From Gaoshiqia sediminis (lineage in GTDB: Bacteria > Bacteroidota > Bacteroidia > Bacteroidales > Prolixibacteraceae), in contig NZ_JAPAAF010000011.1 in NCBI RefSeq assembly GCF_025907915.1, forward strand, positions 62,001 through 126,000: DNA of 64,000 nt, written 5' to 3'. Below are positions 37,857 through 45,620 of the stretch, one piece after another. The notes beneath the pieces are model-generated. The model was not told the DNA's origin. It was given only the letters and a program-made list of their open reading frames with translations, and did not search any database. Numbering within the stretch: the stretch's first letter is position 1; every line of letters begins with the position of its first letter. A program made the translations under genes and the position numbers.

Positions 37857-37947
37857 GGGTGTAGCTTACAAATGTGCCAAATGTGCGTTGGCATGTTGCT
37901 GTTGTTCATGCAACAAAACGGTTACGCCATATGGCCAGTGGCCATTC
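37857..37947. repeat. tandem 9-mers and a 15-bp palindrome upstream of the restriction locus
   Basis: CAAATGTGC occurs twice in direct tandem (37869-37877 and 37878-37886). A perfect palindrome, ATGGCCAGTGGCCAT, is at 37931-37945. No gene is visible between the methyltransferase promoter and the serine hydrolase. The composition resembles intergenic repeats I recall beside accessory genes in Bacteroidota, an unverified impression. Confidence 0.45.
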
Positions 37948-38001
37948 CTCTAATTATCAATAGATTTTCCTATAGATGAAAAATACAGGTTCATTTCATT
38001 C

Positions 38002-39720
38002 TCATTTACACGAGGACCTGATTCTCTCTACACTTTTGACAAGGTCTTTAAAGTCCAGATCATATTCATCCATAAACCGAAAGGCGATCACACCACTCGG
38101 GAAAAACCATAAGTAATTTGCACCAAAGCCCAACATGTACGTTATATCCGCATCACACCCATTCGCTTTGATATCAGTTGCCCAAAAAGCATGTCTATAG
38201 TTTTTTCCCCGATAATCATTGTCGGTGCTGTATCCGGTCCACGCAGTGCGGCCGAGAGCCTCACGGGTTTTCTCTCTGTTCAGCAGTTGTTTTCCTTCAT
38301 AATTCCCTTCGTTTAAGAACAACAGGGCTATTTTTGCTGCTTCATCAATGGTTGGAAGTGCTCCGTAAGCCAGTCTGGGAATGCCTTTTGATCCGTTGGT
38401 TTCCACGGTATGCATTACGGTAAAGTAATCTGCACCTATTGGTATCAAAACATTATCGCGAACCAAATCCCAATAATAAACCGCTACACCTTCCTTTTCC
38501 TCTACATAGTTTTGCAGTGCATAGGATAATACAAACAGATTCGTAGAGGCATAGTTAAATTTTTCACCTGGTGCTTCCGGAGTATCTCCGAGGTCGGCAA
38601 TATTATGAATAGACTCTTCTGCAGTCCTGGCCAGAATAAGCGTATTTAGAAGATGTGCAGCGCTCTCACTTCCAATCGTGCCTGTTACCATGTTTAGCGC
38701 GTGAGAAAAAGTTACTCCCTGCCATCCGGGATGCTCAGCCAATGCGGGTACGTAATCCGTAATTAATTCATCAAAAATAGCCTCTCCGTAACGTTCAGCA
38801 AAATACAGGATTGAAAGTGCACCTGCCATACTTTTAGTGACAGAATAAAGTCCGTGTCGCATTTCAGCAGGATATGGGTACAGTCCATGACGTGTTTTAG
38901 GGGGGTGTAGGTATAGTTTTCCGTCCACTAATAATGCGCCCAGGCTTGTTGGCGCATTGGTATACAATGATTTCTCGAAATAGTCAGCCACCTCATGTTT
39001 ACTATCAATGGTGCTTAATGGGAAAACGGGGAGTCTTCTCTTTTCGAATTGACGATGTCGCTCGATCACCTGAGTCGAATCGGCATAATGCTTAGGTTCG
39101 TATTTTGCCTGCAACCTGACAAGCATGTTACCTACCTGATGATCATTAAGATCTGCCGTTTCTTGGCTGCATTGTACACAGACATTACTCATGGTATCCG
39201 CTTTATAAACGAAAGTGGCTACGCAATTTCGGGCTTGCCCTATATACCGGTCGGTTAAGGTTATTGGAAACGATGCACGGCTCCATTCACCATCTTGTGC
39301 TTCCTGCCATACCTTTCCCACGCCCACCATTACATCCCAGAAACTTTTACTATGATTCCTTGTGATGATGAGGTTTTTTTGAATCGGAATGAGTTCTCCA
39401 TCCTTTGTGATAAAGTCAATGGTAATTCCCGGAAAGATATTTTCCCCTTCATAGGGTTCTCTTCCTTGAGGATAGGTCATCGTCATTTCTGTATCATGAA
39501 ACGAAACAGAACCGGACAAGCCCTGTGTAGCTTCGCCTGCCCAGTCCGGTAAGGTATAATAACTCATATCCATGTATGCAAGCAAGCTGTCTCCCTGCAA
39601 CTGTTCAACGGTTAGTTCATCGCGCGGTTGTGTTAGTTTTGGACCATTCCATTGGTCTGGCTTGTTCCGGCAAGAATTAATAAGCAAAACGAAGTATAGG
39701 AGTATTGAAAATATTTTCAT
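38002..39720 (-). CDS. serine hydrolase, beta-lactamase/class C fold, lipoprotein
   Basis: 572 residues with a lipoprotein leader (MKIFSILLYFVLLINSC, lipid Cys17). An N-terminal region of about 230 residues has beta-rich patterns and a CVQC pair. The beta-lactamase domain follows, with the SxxK motif SVTK (S293, K296) and a FNYASTN segment in the position of the YxN motif. Such proteins are esterases, D-amino peptidases or PBP-like enzymes rather than true beta-lactamases. It lies in the AT-rich island, tandem with a second serine hydrolase 104 bases upstream. Confidence 0.85.
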   Translation of the reverse strand: MKIFSILLYFVLLINSCRNKPDQWNGPKLTQPRDELTVEQLQGDSLLAYMDMSYYTLPDWAGEATQGLSGSVSFHDTEMTMTYPQGREPYEGENIFPGITIDFITKDGELIPIQKNLIITRNHSKSFWDVMVGVGKVWQEAQDGEWSRASFPITLTDRYIGQARNCVATFVYKADTMSNVCVQCSQETADLNDHQVGNMLVRLQAKYEPKHYADSTQVIERHRQFEKRRLPVFPLSTIDSKHEVADYFEKSLYTNAPTSLGALLVDGKLYLHPPKTRHGLYPYPAEMRHGLYSVTKSMAGALSILYFAERYGEAIFDELITDYVPALAEHPGWQGVTFSHALNMVTGTIGSESAAHLLNTLILARTAEESIHNIADLGDTPEAPGEKFNYASTNLFVLSYALQNYVEEKEGVAVYYWDLVRDNVLIPIGADYFTVMHTVETNGSKGIPRLAYGALPTIDEAAKIALLFLNEGNYEGKQLLNREKTREALGRTAWTGYSTDNDYRGKNYRHAFWATDIKANGCDADITYMLGFGANYLWFFPSGVIAFRFMDEYDLDFKDLVKSVERIRSSCK

Positions 39721-39824
39721 AGGACGTATTGGTTTACCATTTGTATCTGTAATATATCATTCAATATATTAAAGTTTACCTATTTTGATTTCTGAAATTT
39801 AACTCAATTCATATAATCTATTAA

Positions 39825-41036
39825 TTAATCTAATTGTTCAGCGACATGCCATAAATCAAAATCCCCATAATGTTCCAAGGAGTTACCACAATGAACAATT
39901 ATGATTTCCTTATCTGGAATAACATAGATGTTTTGTCCTAAATTTCCGGAAGCTGCAAATTGGAAAGTAGAATCACAGTTTGAATGCCCCCACCATTGAT
40001 AACCGTAATAAATCTTCTTGCAACCATCTCCAAACCAGTCGGGATAGATATTGCGAGGTATAGCCTTATTTTCCCGTGTTGACTGTAATACCCAATTTTT
40101 AGAGATAATTTGATTTTCATTCCAGTTGCCCTCATATAGGAACAGACGTCCAAATCTGGCGTAATCAATTGCTCTTGCTATTAAACGGCTGGGCATATAT
40201 TCAAATCCTGATTTTTTACTGTCGAAGGAGAATAATGCATCGTATTCCATTATTCTTGACCATAGTTTCTCTTCAAGATATTCCGATACACTTTTTTTAG
40301 TTGCCCTTTCAATTATTAATCCCAAATAGCTGGTATTGTAATTGCAATATTGAAAGTTACCTCCCGGCTCAGTTGCGATTTTAACCTTTTTAAGCAACAG
40401 TTTTCGAACATTTGGATGGTAATACCCTACTGCCTCATCATGCCACGGAGCGTGAATATATGTTCCCGGAATGTAACTGGTATTGTATTCAAGTCCAGAG
40501 CGCATTTCCAATAAATGCTCAATGGTGATTTTACCGAACCTTGTATCCCTTTTCAGCAATTCCGGAATATACTTTGTGAGTTTGTCATCAACACTTGTAA
40601 TTAAACCATCGTCAATAGCTGCCCCAATTAGAAATGAAATAAATGATTTTGCCATGGATTGCGAATGGAAATAAGAATCTCTATTGAAACCATTAAAGTA
40701 TTTTTCATACAAAATAGTATCCTTACGGATAAAAATCAGGGCTGTGGTTTGCGATTTTTCTGCCCATTCATCAAATGTTTTAAATCCGGAGTGCGAAACC
40801 CTATCCTGAAACAGACCTTCAACATATTCTTTATCATGACTTTTGGTGAATTCGAACGCACTCTCAGCACCATTTATGGTTCTGTTTTCATAGAGTTGGT
40901 AATCATAAACGTCAGCTACATTTTGCGTAATCAAACGGTAAACATATACAGGAGAATATTTAACGGATAAAATAGCCAGAATAAGAATCAGAAGAACAAA
41001 TGGTGTTAATGCAATTATTTTAATTGTTCTTTTCAT
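39825..41036 (-). CDS. serine hydrolase, beta-lactamase fold, membrane-anchored
   Basis: 403 residues. A membrane anchor (about 7-25) precedes the hydrolase domain with SxxK motif SMAK (S127, K130) in HSQSMAKSFISFLIG, then the YxN-like YCNYN and an HxG-like segment near the end (IIVHCGNSLEHYG). The family includes 6-aminohexanoate hydrolases and related amide or ester hydrolases; the substrate is unknown. The start is 3 bases from the stop of the DUF4386 gene, so the two are translationally coupled. Confidence 0.87.
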   Translation of the reverse strand: MKRTIKIIALTPFVLLILILAILSVKYSPVYVYRLITQNVADVYDYQLYENRTINGAESAFEFTKSHDKEYVEGLFQDRVSHSGFKTFDEWAEKSQTTALIFIRKDTILYEKYFNGFNRDSYFHSQSMAKSFISFLIGAAIDDGLITSVDDKLTKYIPELLKRDTRFGKITIEHLLEMRSGLEYNTSYIPGTYIHAPWHDEAVGYYHPNVRKLLLKKVKIATEPGGNFQYCNYNTSYLGLIIERATKKSVSEYLEEKLWSRIMEYDALFSFDSKKSGFEYMPSRLIARAIDYARFGRLFLYEGNWNENQIISKNWVLQSTRENKAIPRNIYPDWFGDGCKKIYYGYQWWGHSNCDSTFQFAASGNLGQNIYVIPDKEIIIVHCGNSLEHYGDFDLWHVAEQLD

Positions 41037-41039
41037 TTT

Positions 41040-41738
41040 TTAAGCTTTGATTTTGGAGACTGATTTTCTGAATCCATTGTAAATTAACCAGAAAGCCAGC
41101 AAAATTTCCGCAAGTGCCATGGGCAGGGCAAGAATATTCTCAACTGAGTCTAGTATGTTGGTGTTGAATAAGCTTAACCGCCGGGAGCTATGTAAAAACG
41201 TATAACTAATCCCACCGAAATATAACAAATAACCCAATAACCCGGGTACTGACTTTGATTTAACCGATAAATATCCCAAGCCGATTAAGTGCAATCCAAA
41301 TATAATGAGGCCAATAGACCATAGTTTTTCAAACAGTTGTATATGAGATGCGGTTTCAGATATGGTAAGTTCATCTGATATTGGGTTGCCTGAAGATAAG
41401 ATAGGAATTATTTTAAACAGCTGCACAATGGCAATCCCTAGTATTAAGGTATAAATGATTCTTATTGAGGCAGTTAATGTCGATATTTGCTTTGATGTCT
41501 TGCTAAAGAAGAAATACAATGCAATGGCCACAATTAAGTCGGTAATCAGAATTAAACTCCAACCAGACAATTCGGCAAAAAACAGTGATTTATTAGCGAT
41601 CAGATTATTTAAAGTATTTTCAGGAGAATCTGTAACCAGATTATTGTGAGCATATCCGAAAGAGAAACCTGCGACAATGGCCATAATAACCAATGAAATA
41701 CCTGCAATGATTCCTTGTTTTTTCTCTTTGTTGTGCAT
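41040..41738 (-). CDS. DUF4386 family membrane protein
   Basis: 232 residues with about six membrane helices. The first helix region (GIIAGISLVIMAIVAGFSFGYA) and the NKSLFFAELSGWSLILITDLIVAIALYFFF block match DUF4386, as does FGLHLIGLGYLSVKSKSVPGLLGYLL. Function is not known. It is the first gene of a pair with the membrane-anchored serine hydrolase. The gap of 316 bases upstream (41739-42054) contains one 33-bp repeat copy and a terminator but no gene. Confidence 0.88.
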   Translation of the reverse strand: MHNKEKKQGIIAGISLVIMAIVAGFSFGYAHNNLVTDSPENTLNNLIANKSLFFAELSGWSLILITDLIVAIALYFFFSKTSKQISTLTASIRIIYTLILGIAIVQLFKIIPILSSGNPISDELTISETASHIQLFEKLWSIGLIIFGLHLIGLGYLSVKSKSVPGLLGYLLYFGGISYTFLHSSRRLSLFNTNILDSVENILALPMALAEILLAFWLIYNGFRKSVSKIKA

Positions 41739-41877
41739 TTTAAAACAGGTTTAACTCTATTTGTTTAAAACACCAATAATTCTTTTTTGTTCTCAATCTA
41801 AGGTGATTGTAACTCTGTTGTCTGTACCCCTAAAGTTATCTCAGGTGATGGCTTCAATATTTATTTCTAAGGTTTTC

Positions 41878-41910
41878 AAGGCACGTTTATCATCGATTCA
41901 TCCTGGCACG
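41878..41910. repeat. 33-bp direct repeat, left copy, beside the perR-dps-ahpC operon
   Basis: Matches 43831-43863 at 32 of 33 positions; the only difference is G in place of T at the eighth base. The two copies lie 1.95 kb apart in the same orientation and enclose exactly the peroxide operon. On the minus strand both copies read RARMNR followed by two stop codons in the same frame. That suggests they derive from the end of a gene or mobile element. Confidence 0.85.
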
Positions 41911-41977
41911 TTCTACAACGGTACGTGCATGACTGGCAGCTGATGGAGTGAGTTTCCTATCAAGTTACCACAAAAAT

Positions 41978-42021
41978 AAATGCGGGGCAGAACGCTTGAA
42001 TGCATTACAAACCCCGGCATT
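41978..42021 (-). terminator. probable terminator of the perR-dps-ahpC operon
   Basis: Arms aaatgcgggg (41978-41987) and ccccggcatt (42012-42021) pair with a one-base bulge around a 24-base loop. On the minus strand they are followed by TATTTTTG. It lies 34 bases past the ahpC stop. The loop is long, so confidence is moderate. Confidence 0.45.
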
Positions 42022-42054
42022 ATTTATACGATGTAGTGGTCGTGGGAGTGTTTA

Positions 42055-42756
42055 TTAGCTTAATATTTCTTCAATAGTAATATAATCACCAACATGACCA
42101 GTCATTTTCTCAACGTCGGTATTGACAGGTAAAGTTTTCTTTCCTGGTCTCCACCCGGCTGGACAAACTTCTCCGGTTTTGCTGGCATATTGCCAAGCCT
42201 GAATTTGCCGAATAAATTCGTTTACATTCCTGCCAACCGAATCAGCCTGAACTTCCTGAGCAACACAAATACCATCAGGATTAAAGAGGAAACGCCCCCT
42301 AAGAGCAACTCCTTCTTCTTCAACCAATACTCCAAATGCACGGCTTACCTCTTGGTTTGAATCAGCACCCATTGTTAATTTCAATCCTTTTAGTATGGGT
42401 TCGGTTTCTGCAAATCGTTTATGCGAGAACTTAGAATCAACCGATACTGCCAATATTTCGACATTCATTTCCTGAAACTCATCGTAATGGGCATTCATTG
42501 CTGCTATTTCTGTTGGGCAAACAAATGTGAAATCGGCAGGATAAAAACAAATTACAGCCCATTTGCCTTTGTAATCATCACTTTTAACAGTTGTATAATG
42601 TCCGGTTTTTGCATCGTAGGCATCCATTTCAAATTCCGGCATTAGCTGCCTTACCATTGTTGAACTCATAGGTTTTTCCTCCAAATTTATATTTTGTACT
42701 AAGTTTTCTTTATTTTCTTTTTTCTTAAGTGGTTTTACACCTGTTGCGCATCCCAT
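42055..42756 (-). CDS. ahpC: peroxiredoxin, AhpC type (2-Cys)
   Basis: 233 residues. The peroxidatic Cys80 lies in FTFVCPTE and the resolving Cys198 in KTGEVCPAGW, so it is a typical 2-Cys peroxiredoxin that reduces H2O2 and alkyl hydroperoxides. About 30 residues precede the usual AhpC start (next Met at residue 30, position 42669). The start at 42756 is kept because it follows the dps stop by only 6 bases, indicating coupling. The extension contains a Cys (MGCATG) and is Lys/Glu-rich. No AhpF reductase gene is nearby. Confidence 0.93.
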   Translation of the reverse strand: MGCATGVKPLKKKENKENLVQNINLEEKPMSSTMVRQLMPEFEMDAYDAKTGHYTTVKSDDYKGKWAVICFYPADFTFVCPTEIAAMNAHYDEFQEMNVEILAVSVDSKFSHKRFAETEPILKGLKLTMGADSNQEVSRAFGVLVEEEGVALRGRFLFNPDGICVAQEVQADSVGRNVNEFIRQIQAWQYASKTGEVCPAGWRPGKKTLPVNTDVEKMTGHVGDYITIEEILS

Positions 42757-42762
42757 AATCAG

Positions 42763-43224
42763 TTATTTTAAAAGTGCATTAAACATCCAAACCATTTTTT
42801 CCTGTTCCCCGATAAATCCTGACATTAGACTTGCGGTTCCATCATCATCATTATCGGATGCCAAGGCTAGAATTTCACGTTCAGCTTCTAAAAGTTTAGC
42901 GGTATCTTCAAGAAGAGCTTTAATGGTATCTTCCGCAGAACTTACATTTAATCGTTCTTTAATTGAGGAAACTTTAATATACTCCGAAAAAGAGTGTAAA
43001 GGTTTTCCATCGAGCATTAAAATACGCTCAGCTATTTCATCAGCCATCTCATTTAGACTGTTATAGACGTCCTCAAATTTTGCATGTAAGGCAAAAAACT
43101 GTTTGCCAACTACATTCCAATGGTATCCACGTACATTCATATACATGATTTGAACATTGCTCAAATAAGCATTTAGTTTTTCTACCATTTCATTTTTGTA
43201 CTTGTCTTTTAATCCGATGTTCAT
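42763..43224 (-). CDS. dps: Dps family iron-storage / DNA-protection protein
   Basis: 153 residues. The ferroxidase ligands have the family spacing: H35 and H47 in GYHWNVVG...FFALHAKFED, then D62 and E66 in EMADEIAERILMLDG. Dps dodecamers oxidise Fe2+ with H2O2 and store the iron, preventing Fenton damage. It sits between perR and ahpC in one operon, a coherent peroxide defence set. Confidence 0.95.
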   Translation of the reverse strand: MNIGLKDKYKNEMVEKLNAYLSNVQIMYMNVRGYHWNVVGKQFFALHAKFEDVYNSLNEMADEIAERILMLDGKPLHSFSEYIKVSSIKERLNVSSAEDTIKALLEDTAKLLEAEREILALASDNDDDGTASLMSGFIGEQEKMVWMFNALLK

Positions 43225-43240
43225 AATTGTCTGTTTTTAA

Positions 43241-43678
43241 TTAATGATTAATGTTTTTGTGTTTAATAAAGTTGCCTGTAATACTGACCGTTATGTCTTC
43301 AATTAAAAAATTGTCGATTTTGTTTTCATTAAAAAAGTCAACAAGAAGTTTGTCCAGCTTTTCGTTATTATAATCTTCGATGTAATCACATGAAAGACAA
43401 TACAAATGGTGGTGATTTTCCAGGATACCATCATATCGCATCACATCTTTTTCAGTTTTAACCTTTTTAATCAGGTTATTTTCCACAAGCGTTTCCAACA
43501 CTTTATAAACTGTTCCTGAACCAATATTTAGGTCTTTTTTCTTGATATAAGCCAGGATATTCTCCGCAGTAGGGTGATTATTAAGCTTATGAATAGCCTC
43601 TAAGACACGCATTCTTTGAGGAGTAACTTTTATTCCTTTTGCTGAAATTAAATTTCTTATTTCCAAGCTTTTTACCAT
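43241..43678 (-). CDS. perR: Fur family regulator, PerR-like
   Basis: 145 residues. A winged helix (GIKVTPQRMRVLEAI...GSGTVYKVLETLVEN) is followed by the dimer domain with HHHLYCLSC. Set against B. subtilis PerR, the peroxide-sensing ligands H37, D85, H91, H93 and D104 correspond one-for-one to H35, D83, H89, H91 and D102. The match is exact with an offset of two. Only the first structural-zinc CxxC (C94, C97) is present; the second pair is missing. It leads the operon with dps and ahpC, so autoregulation and derepression by H2O2 are expected. Confidence 0.92.
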   Translation of the reverse strand: MVKSLEIRNLISAKGIKVTPQRMRVLEAIHKLNNHPTAENILAYIKKKDLNIGSGTVYKVLETLVENNLIKKVKTEKDVMRYDGILENHHHLYCLSCDYIEDYNNEKLDKLLVDFFNENKIDNFLIEDITVSITGNFIKHKNINH

Positions 43679-43690
43679 TGTAATAACCTC

Positions 43691-43706
43691 TAATCACGAA
43701 TGATTC
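43691..43706. promoter_or_regulatory. possible PerR operator
   Basis: The inverted repeat AATCA-CGAA-TGATT (43692-43705) lies between the predicted promoter and the perR ATG. This is a natural repression site. Arms are short, so this is only a candidate. Confidence 0.35.
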
Positions 43707-43722
43707 ATAACTAACTATTGTT

Positions 43723-43753
43723 CAAAATTAAGAGATAATCTGAATAGAACCAA
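43723..43753 (-). promoter_or_regulatory. promoter of the perR-dps-ahpC operon
   Basis: On the minus strand TTG (43751-43753), 20 bases, then TAATTTTG (43723-43730), a full consensus match. The perR ATG is 45 bases downstream. Confidence 0.6.
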
Positions 43754-43830
43754 CGAATATTTAGTTTAAATCAGATTTGCTGATTAATAGTTATTCTCGT
43801 TTTTTTGATCTTACCTTGGTGCTGTGCTGT

Positions 43831-43863
43831 AAGGCACTTTTATCATCGATTCATCCTGGCACG
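43831..43863. repeat. 33-bp direct repeat, right copy
   Basis: Second copy of the repeat at 41878-41910 (32 of 33 identical). It lies just upstream of the perR promoter and immediately before the PDZ-gene remnant, marking the right boundary of the peroxide-operon segment. Confidence 0.85.
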
Positions 43864-43894
43864 AAAAGGAGTGAAGCGGAAACCCGCAGCGTGA

Positions 43895-44236
43895 ATTGCC
43901 GATTCGAAACAGCGGCGGGATTCATATAACAATATAGGCTGTTCTTTTGAAGCAAATTCGAACCGGGTATTTGGCATCAGCGCCCAACCTTTAAGCGAAT
44001 CCGAACGGGAGCGTTTGGGCATGACAGCATACGCCGGGTTCCGGGTTACCTCGGTGGTGGAGGGGAGTGTGGCCGCACAAATGCAACTTGCCGTTGGCGA
44101 TATCATCGTCGGTATTAACGGTACGCCGTTTCAGGATATGGATGAATTCCGGAAGCTGATTTCTTCGGATATTGCTTCGGTGAAAGCAGTCCGTAACGGT
44201 CAGGAAGTAACTTTATATCCAGCTATGACCTTTTAG
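43895..44236 (+). pseudogene. PDZ-domain protein remnant (C-terminal fragment)
   Basis: The plus-strand frame, open from 43895 to a stop ending at 44236, encodes about 113 residues. The last 75 are a PDZ domain: AYAGFRVTSVVEGSVAAQ, LAVGDIIVGINGTPF, MDEFRKLISSDIASVKAVRNG. This pattern is the C-terminus of HtrA-like or other PDZ-tailed peptidases. There is no protease domain upstream: a stop precedes the fragment and the 33-bp repeat lies 32 bases further up. A short gene starting at the TTG at 44015 is possible, but a truncated remnant at the island edge is more likely. Confidence 0.6.
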
Positions 44237-44264
44237 AAGGCAGCCTTAAGCACCATTCGCAACG

Positions 44265-44311
44265 TATCCGGTTTAGCGATTTTTCTCATCGTAAAATCGC
44301 TAAACCGGATA
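44265..44311. repeat. 19-bp perfect inverted repeat with TATCCG/TTAGCG core
   Basis: Arms 44265-44283 and 44293-44311 are exact reverse complements around a 9-base loop. The outer sequence TATCCGGTTTAGCG resembles the TATCCGCTAAGCGG arms of the repeats at 54.7-55.0 kb. No T-run follows on either strand. The rest of the gap 44237-44555 has an ATTCATCAATCA-like simple tract (44391-44415) and a small hairpin, taagctt/aagctta (44475-44493). Confidence 0.65.
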
Positions 44312-44555
44312 TATCAATCAGCAGGTCTATAGTAAAAAAATACAGCCGAAGCATAGAAAAGGGAAGCAGGCGTAAAGCACCCCATTCATCATTCGACATT
44401 CATCAATCAACATTACTAAGGCTCTTCCTTCGCCTTTCCGAGGGACAAACATGGTGTTTAATAAAAGTTTTCTGTAAGCTTTCTCTAAGCTTATTATATA
44501 TTAACTTAGGGAAATCTTAGTGAATAATTAGTTATTCTTTATTTAAACAGCAAAC

Positions 44556-45188
44556 ATGGCACGAACGAAAGGTATAGGAGGACTACAGCTAAGCGGTAAG
44601 CTGGGCAATCTGGTTTTTGTTCCTTACGGCGACGAAACCATTGTCCGCATGGCCCCCGAAAAACGGAAAAGCGACAGTTGGAGCCAAAAGCAACAAGAAC
44701 ATCGACGGCGGTTTTATGGGGTGAATGTATTGTACCGGAAGGTGAAACAGGAATTTGCAGAGCCGATCTGGAAGCTTTCGTCCACGAAAAAACATACCGG
44801 TTACAACTTATTTATCAAGGCCAACCTGCCGGCCTTCGGCGAATTTGGGCAACTGGTTGACCAAAGCCTGCTTCATTTTTCCTGTGGGCCGCTGCCCCTG
44901 CCCAAAAATCTATCTGTCAAGCGATCGGGAGATCAGCCAGCGGAGGTACATATTAGCTGGAAGCCCCGTTGTTTCACACAACAGGAAGCAGCCGACGACG
45001 AGCTTTGCCTGGTATTGCTGGGCGATCCGTATGAGGCGAGGCTTGTTGGCTGCGGCGTGGGCCGGGGAGCCGGCGCTTACATCCTTCACCTTAACGAACA
45101 GCAAGCACAGGAACACCCGGCGCTTTTCCTCTTCTTCCGGCGTAAAGATGCTTCGTGCTACTCGGACGATAAATTTTTCCGGGTATAA
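44556..45188 (+). CDS. DUF6266-like hypothetical protein
   Basis: 210 residues with no signal peptide. The N-terminus (GGLQLSGKLGNLVFVPYGDETIVRM) has the GKLGNLVF...VR pattern of the Bacteroidota DUF6266 family, whose members have similar length. The middle contains KKHTGYNLFIKANLPAF and the C-terminal half is beta-rich (ELCLVLLGDPYEARLVGCGV, ALFLFFRR). Function is unknown. It stands alone between two repeat-containing gaps. Confidence 0.65.
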   Translation: MARTKGIGGLQLSGKLGNLVFVPYGDETIVRMAPEKRKSDSWSQKQQEHRRRFYGVNVLYRKVKQEFAEPIWKLSSTKKHTGYNLFIKANLPAFGEFGQLVDQSLLHFSCGPLPLPKNLSVKRSGDQPAEVHISWKPRCFTQQEAADDELCLVLLGDPYEARLVGCGVGRGAGAYILHLNEQQAQEHPALFLFFRRKDASCYSDDKFFRV

Positions 45189-45214
45189 GATTTGGAAAGA
45201 TTAGTTTGGTAGGT

Positions 45215-45384
45215 TGGTCACGATGTGCAGTGACTTCACCTGGCTTTCCCGTGGGTTAGTTTGTTAGTCACGATGTATCGTGACCTTACCGGGCTTTCTC
45301 TTATATGATGTTTCCGGTTTTACCCGGCACACAGGGTCACGGTATGCTGTGGCCGGGAGGCTGGTTACGACTGTCGTGAGTAAC
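45215..45384. repeat. cluster of GTCACGAT-type palindromic repeats
   Basis: Four related palindromes lie at 45217-45234, 45267-45284 (GTCACGAT-GT-ATCGTGAC, perfect), 45335-45354 (GGTCACGGTATGCTGTGGCC) and 45364-45384. They are separated by spacers such as CCTGGCTTTCCCGT. The same palindromes and the same spacer occur inverted at 56.3-56.5 kb. The gap 45189-45620 holds no gene I can support. Confidence 0.75.
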
Positions 45385-45620
45385 TGTGAGGGAATGGCTT
45401 CGCTTAAATCATCATCCATCAAAATAAATCCGCGCCGTCGGTGTCCAATTCGTTGAGGCAAAGCGCCCCGGCAGATAATCTTTTCGGGCAAGTGCGACCT
45501 GTCGGGACAATGGATCAAAAAACATTGAAAACGTTTTCATAAAATGCCCGAAAAACTTGTTCGTCTTGTTGATTTTACTGAATTTTAACCCCAGTTTTTT
45601 ACTTATTTACCAATAAAATC

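Noticed and set aside
38002-41036. Serine hydrolases as antibiotic-resistance beta-lactamases
   Set aside because: They have only the generic SxxK fold motifs, long extra domains or anchors, and no clear class C signature. Calling them resistance genes is not justified.
41878-43863. 33-bp repeats considered as insertion-sequence ends
   Set aside because: They are direct, not inverted, and no transposase lies between them. A composite IS is not supported.
43843-44106. 87-codon minus-strand open frame
   Set aside because: It is antisense to the PDZ coding fragment, which has clear protein-level conservation. Its end is created by the 33-bp repeat.
45264-45518. 84-codon minus-strand open frame
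   Set aside because: It covers the GTCACGAT repeats between two plus-strand genes and has no recognisable domain.
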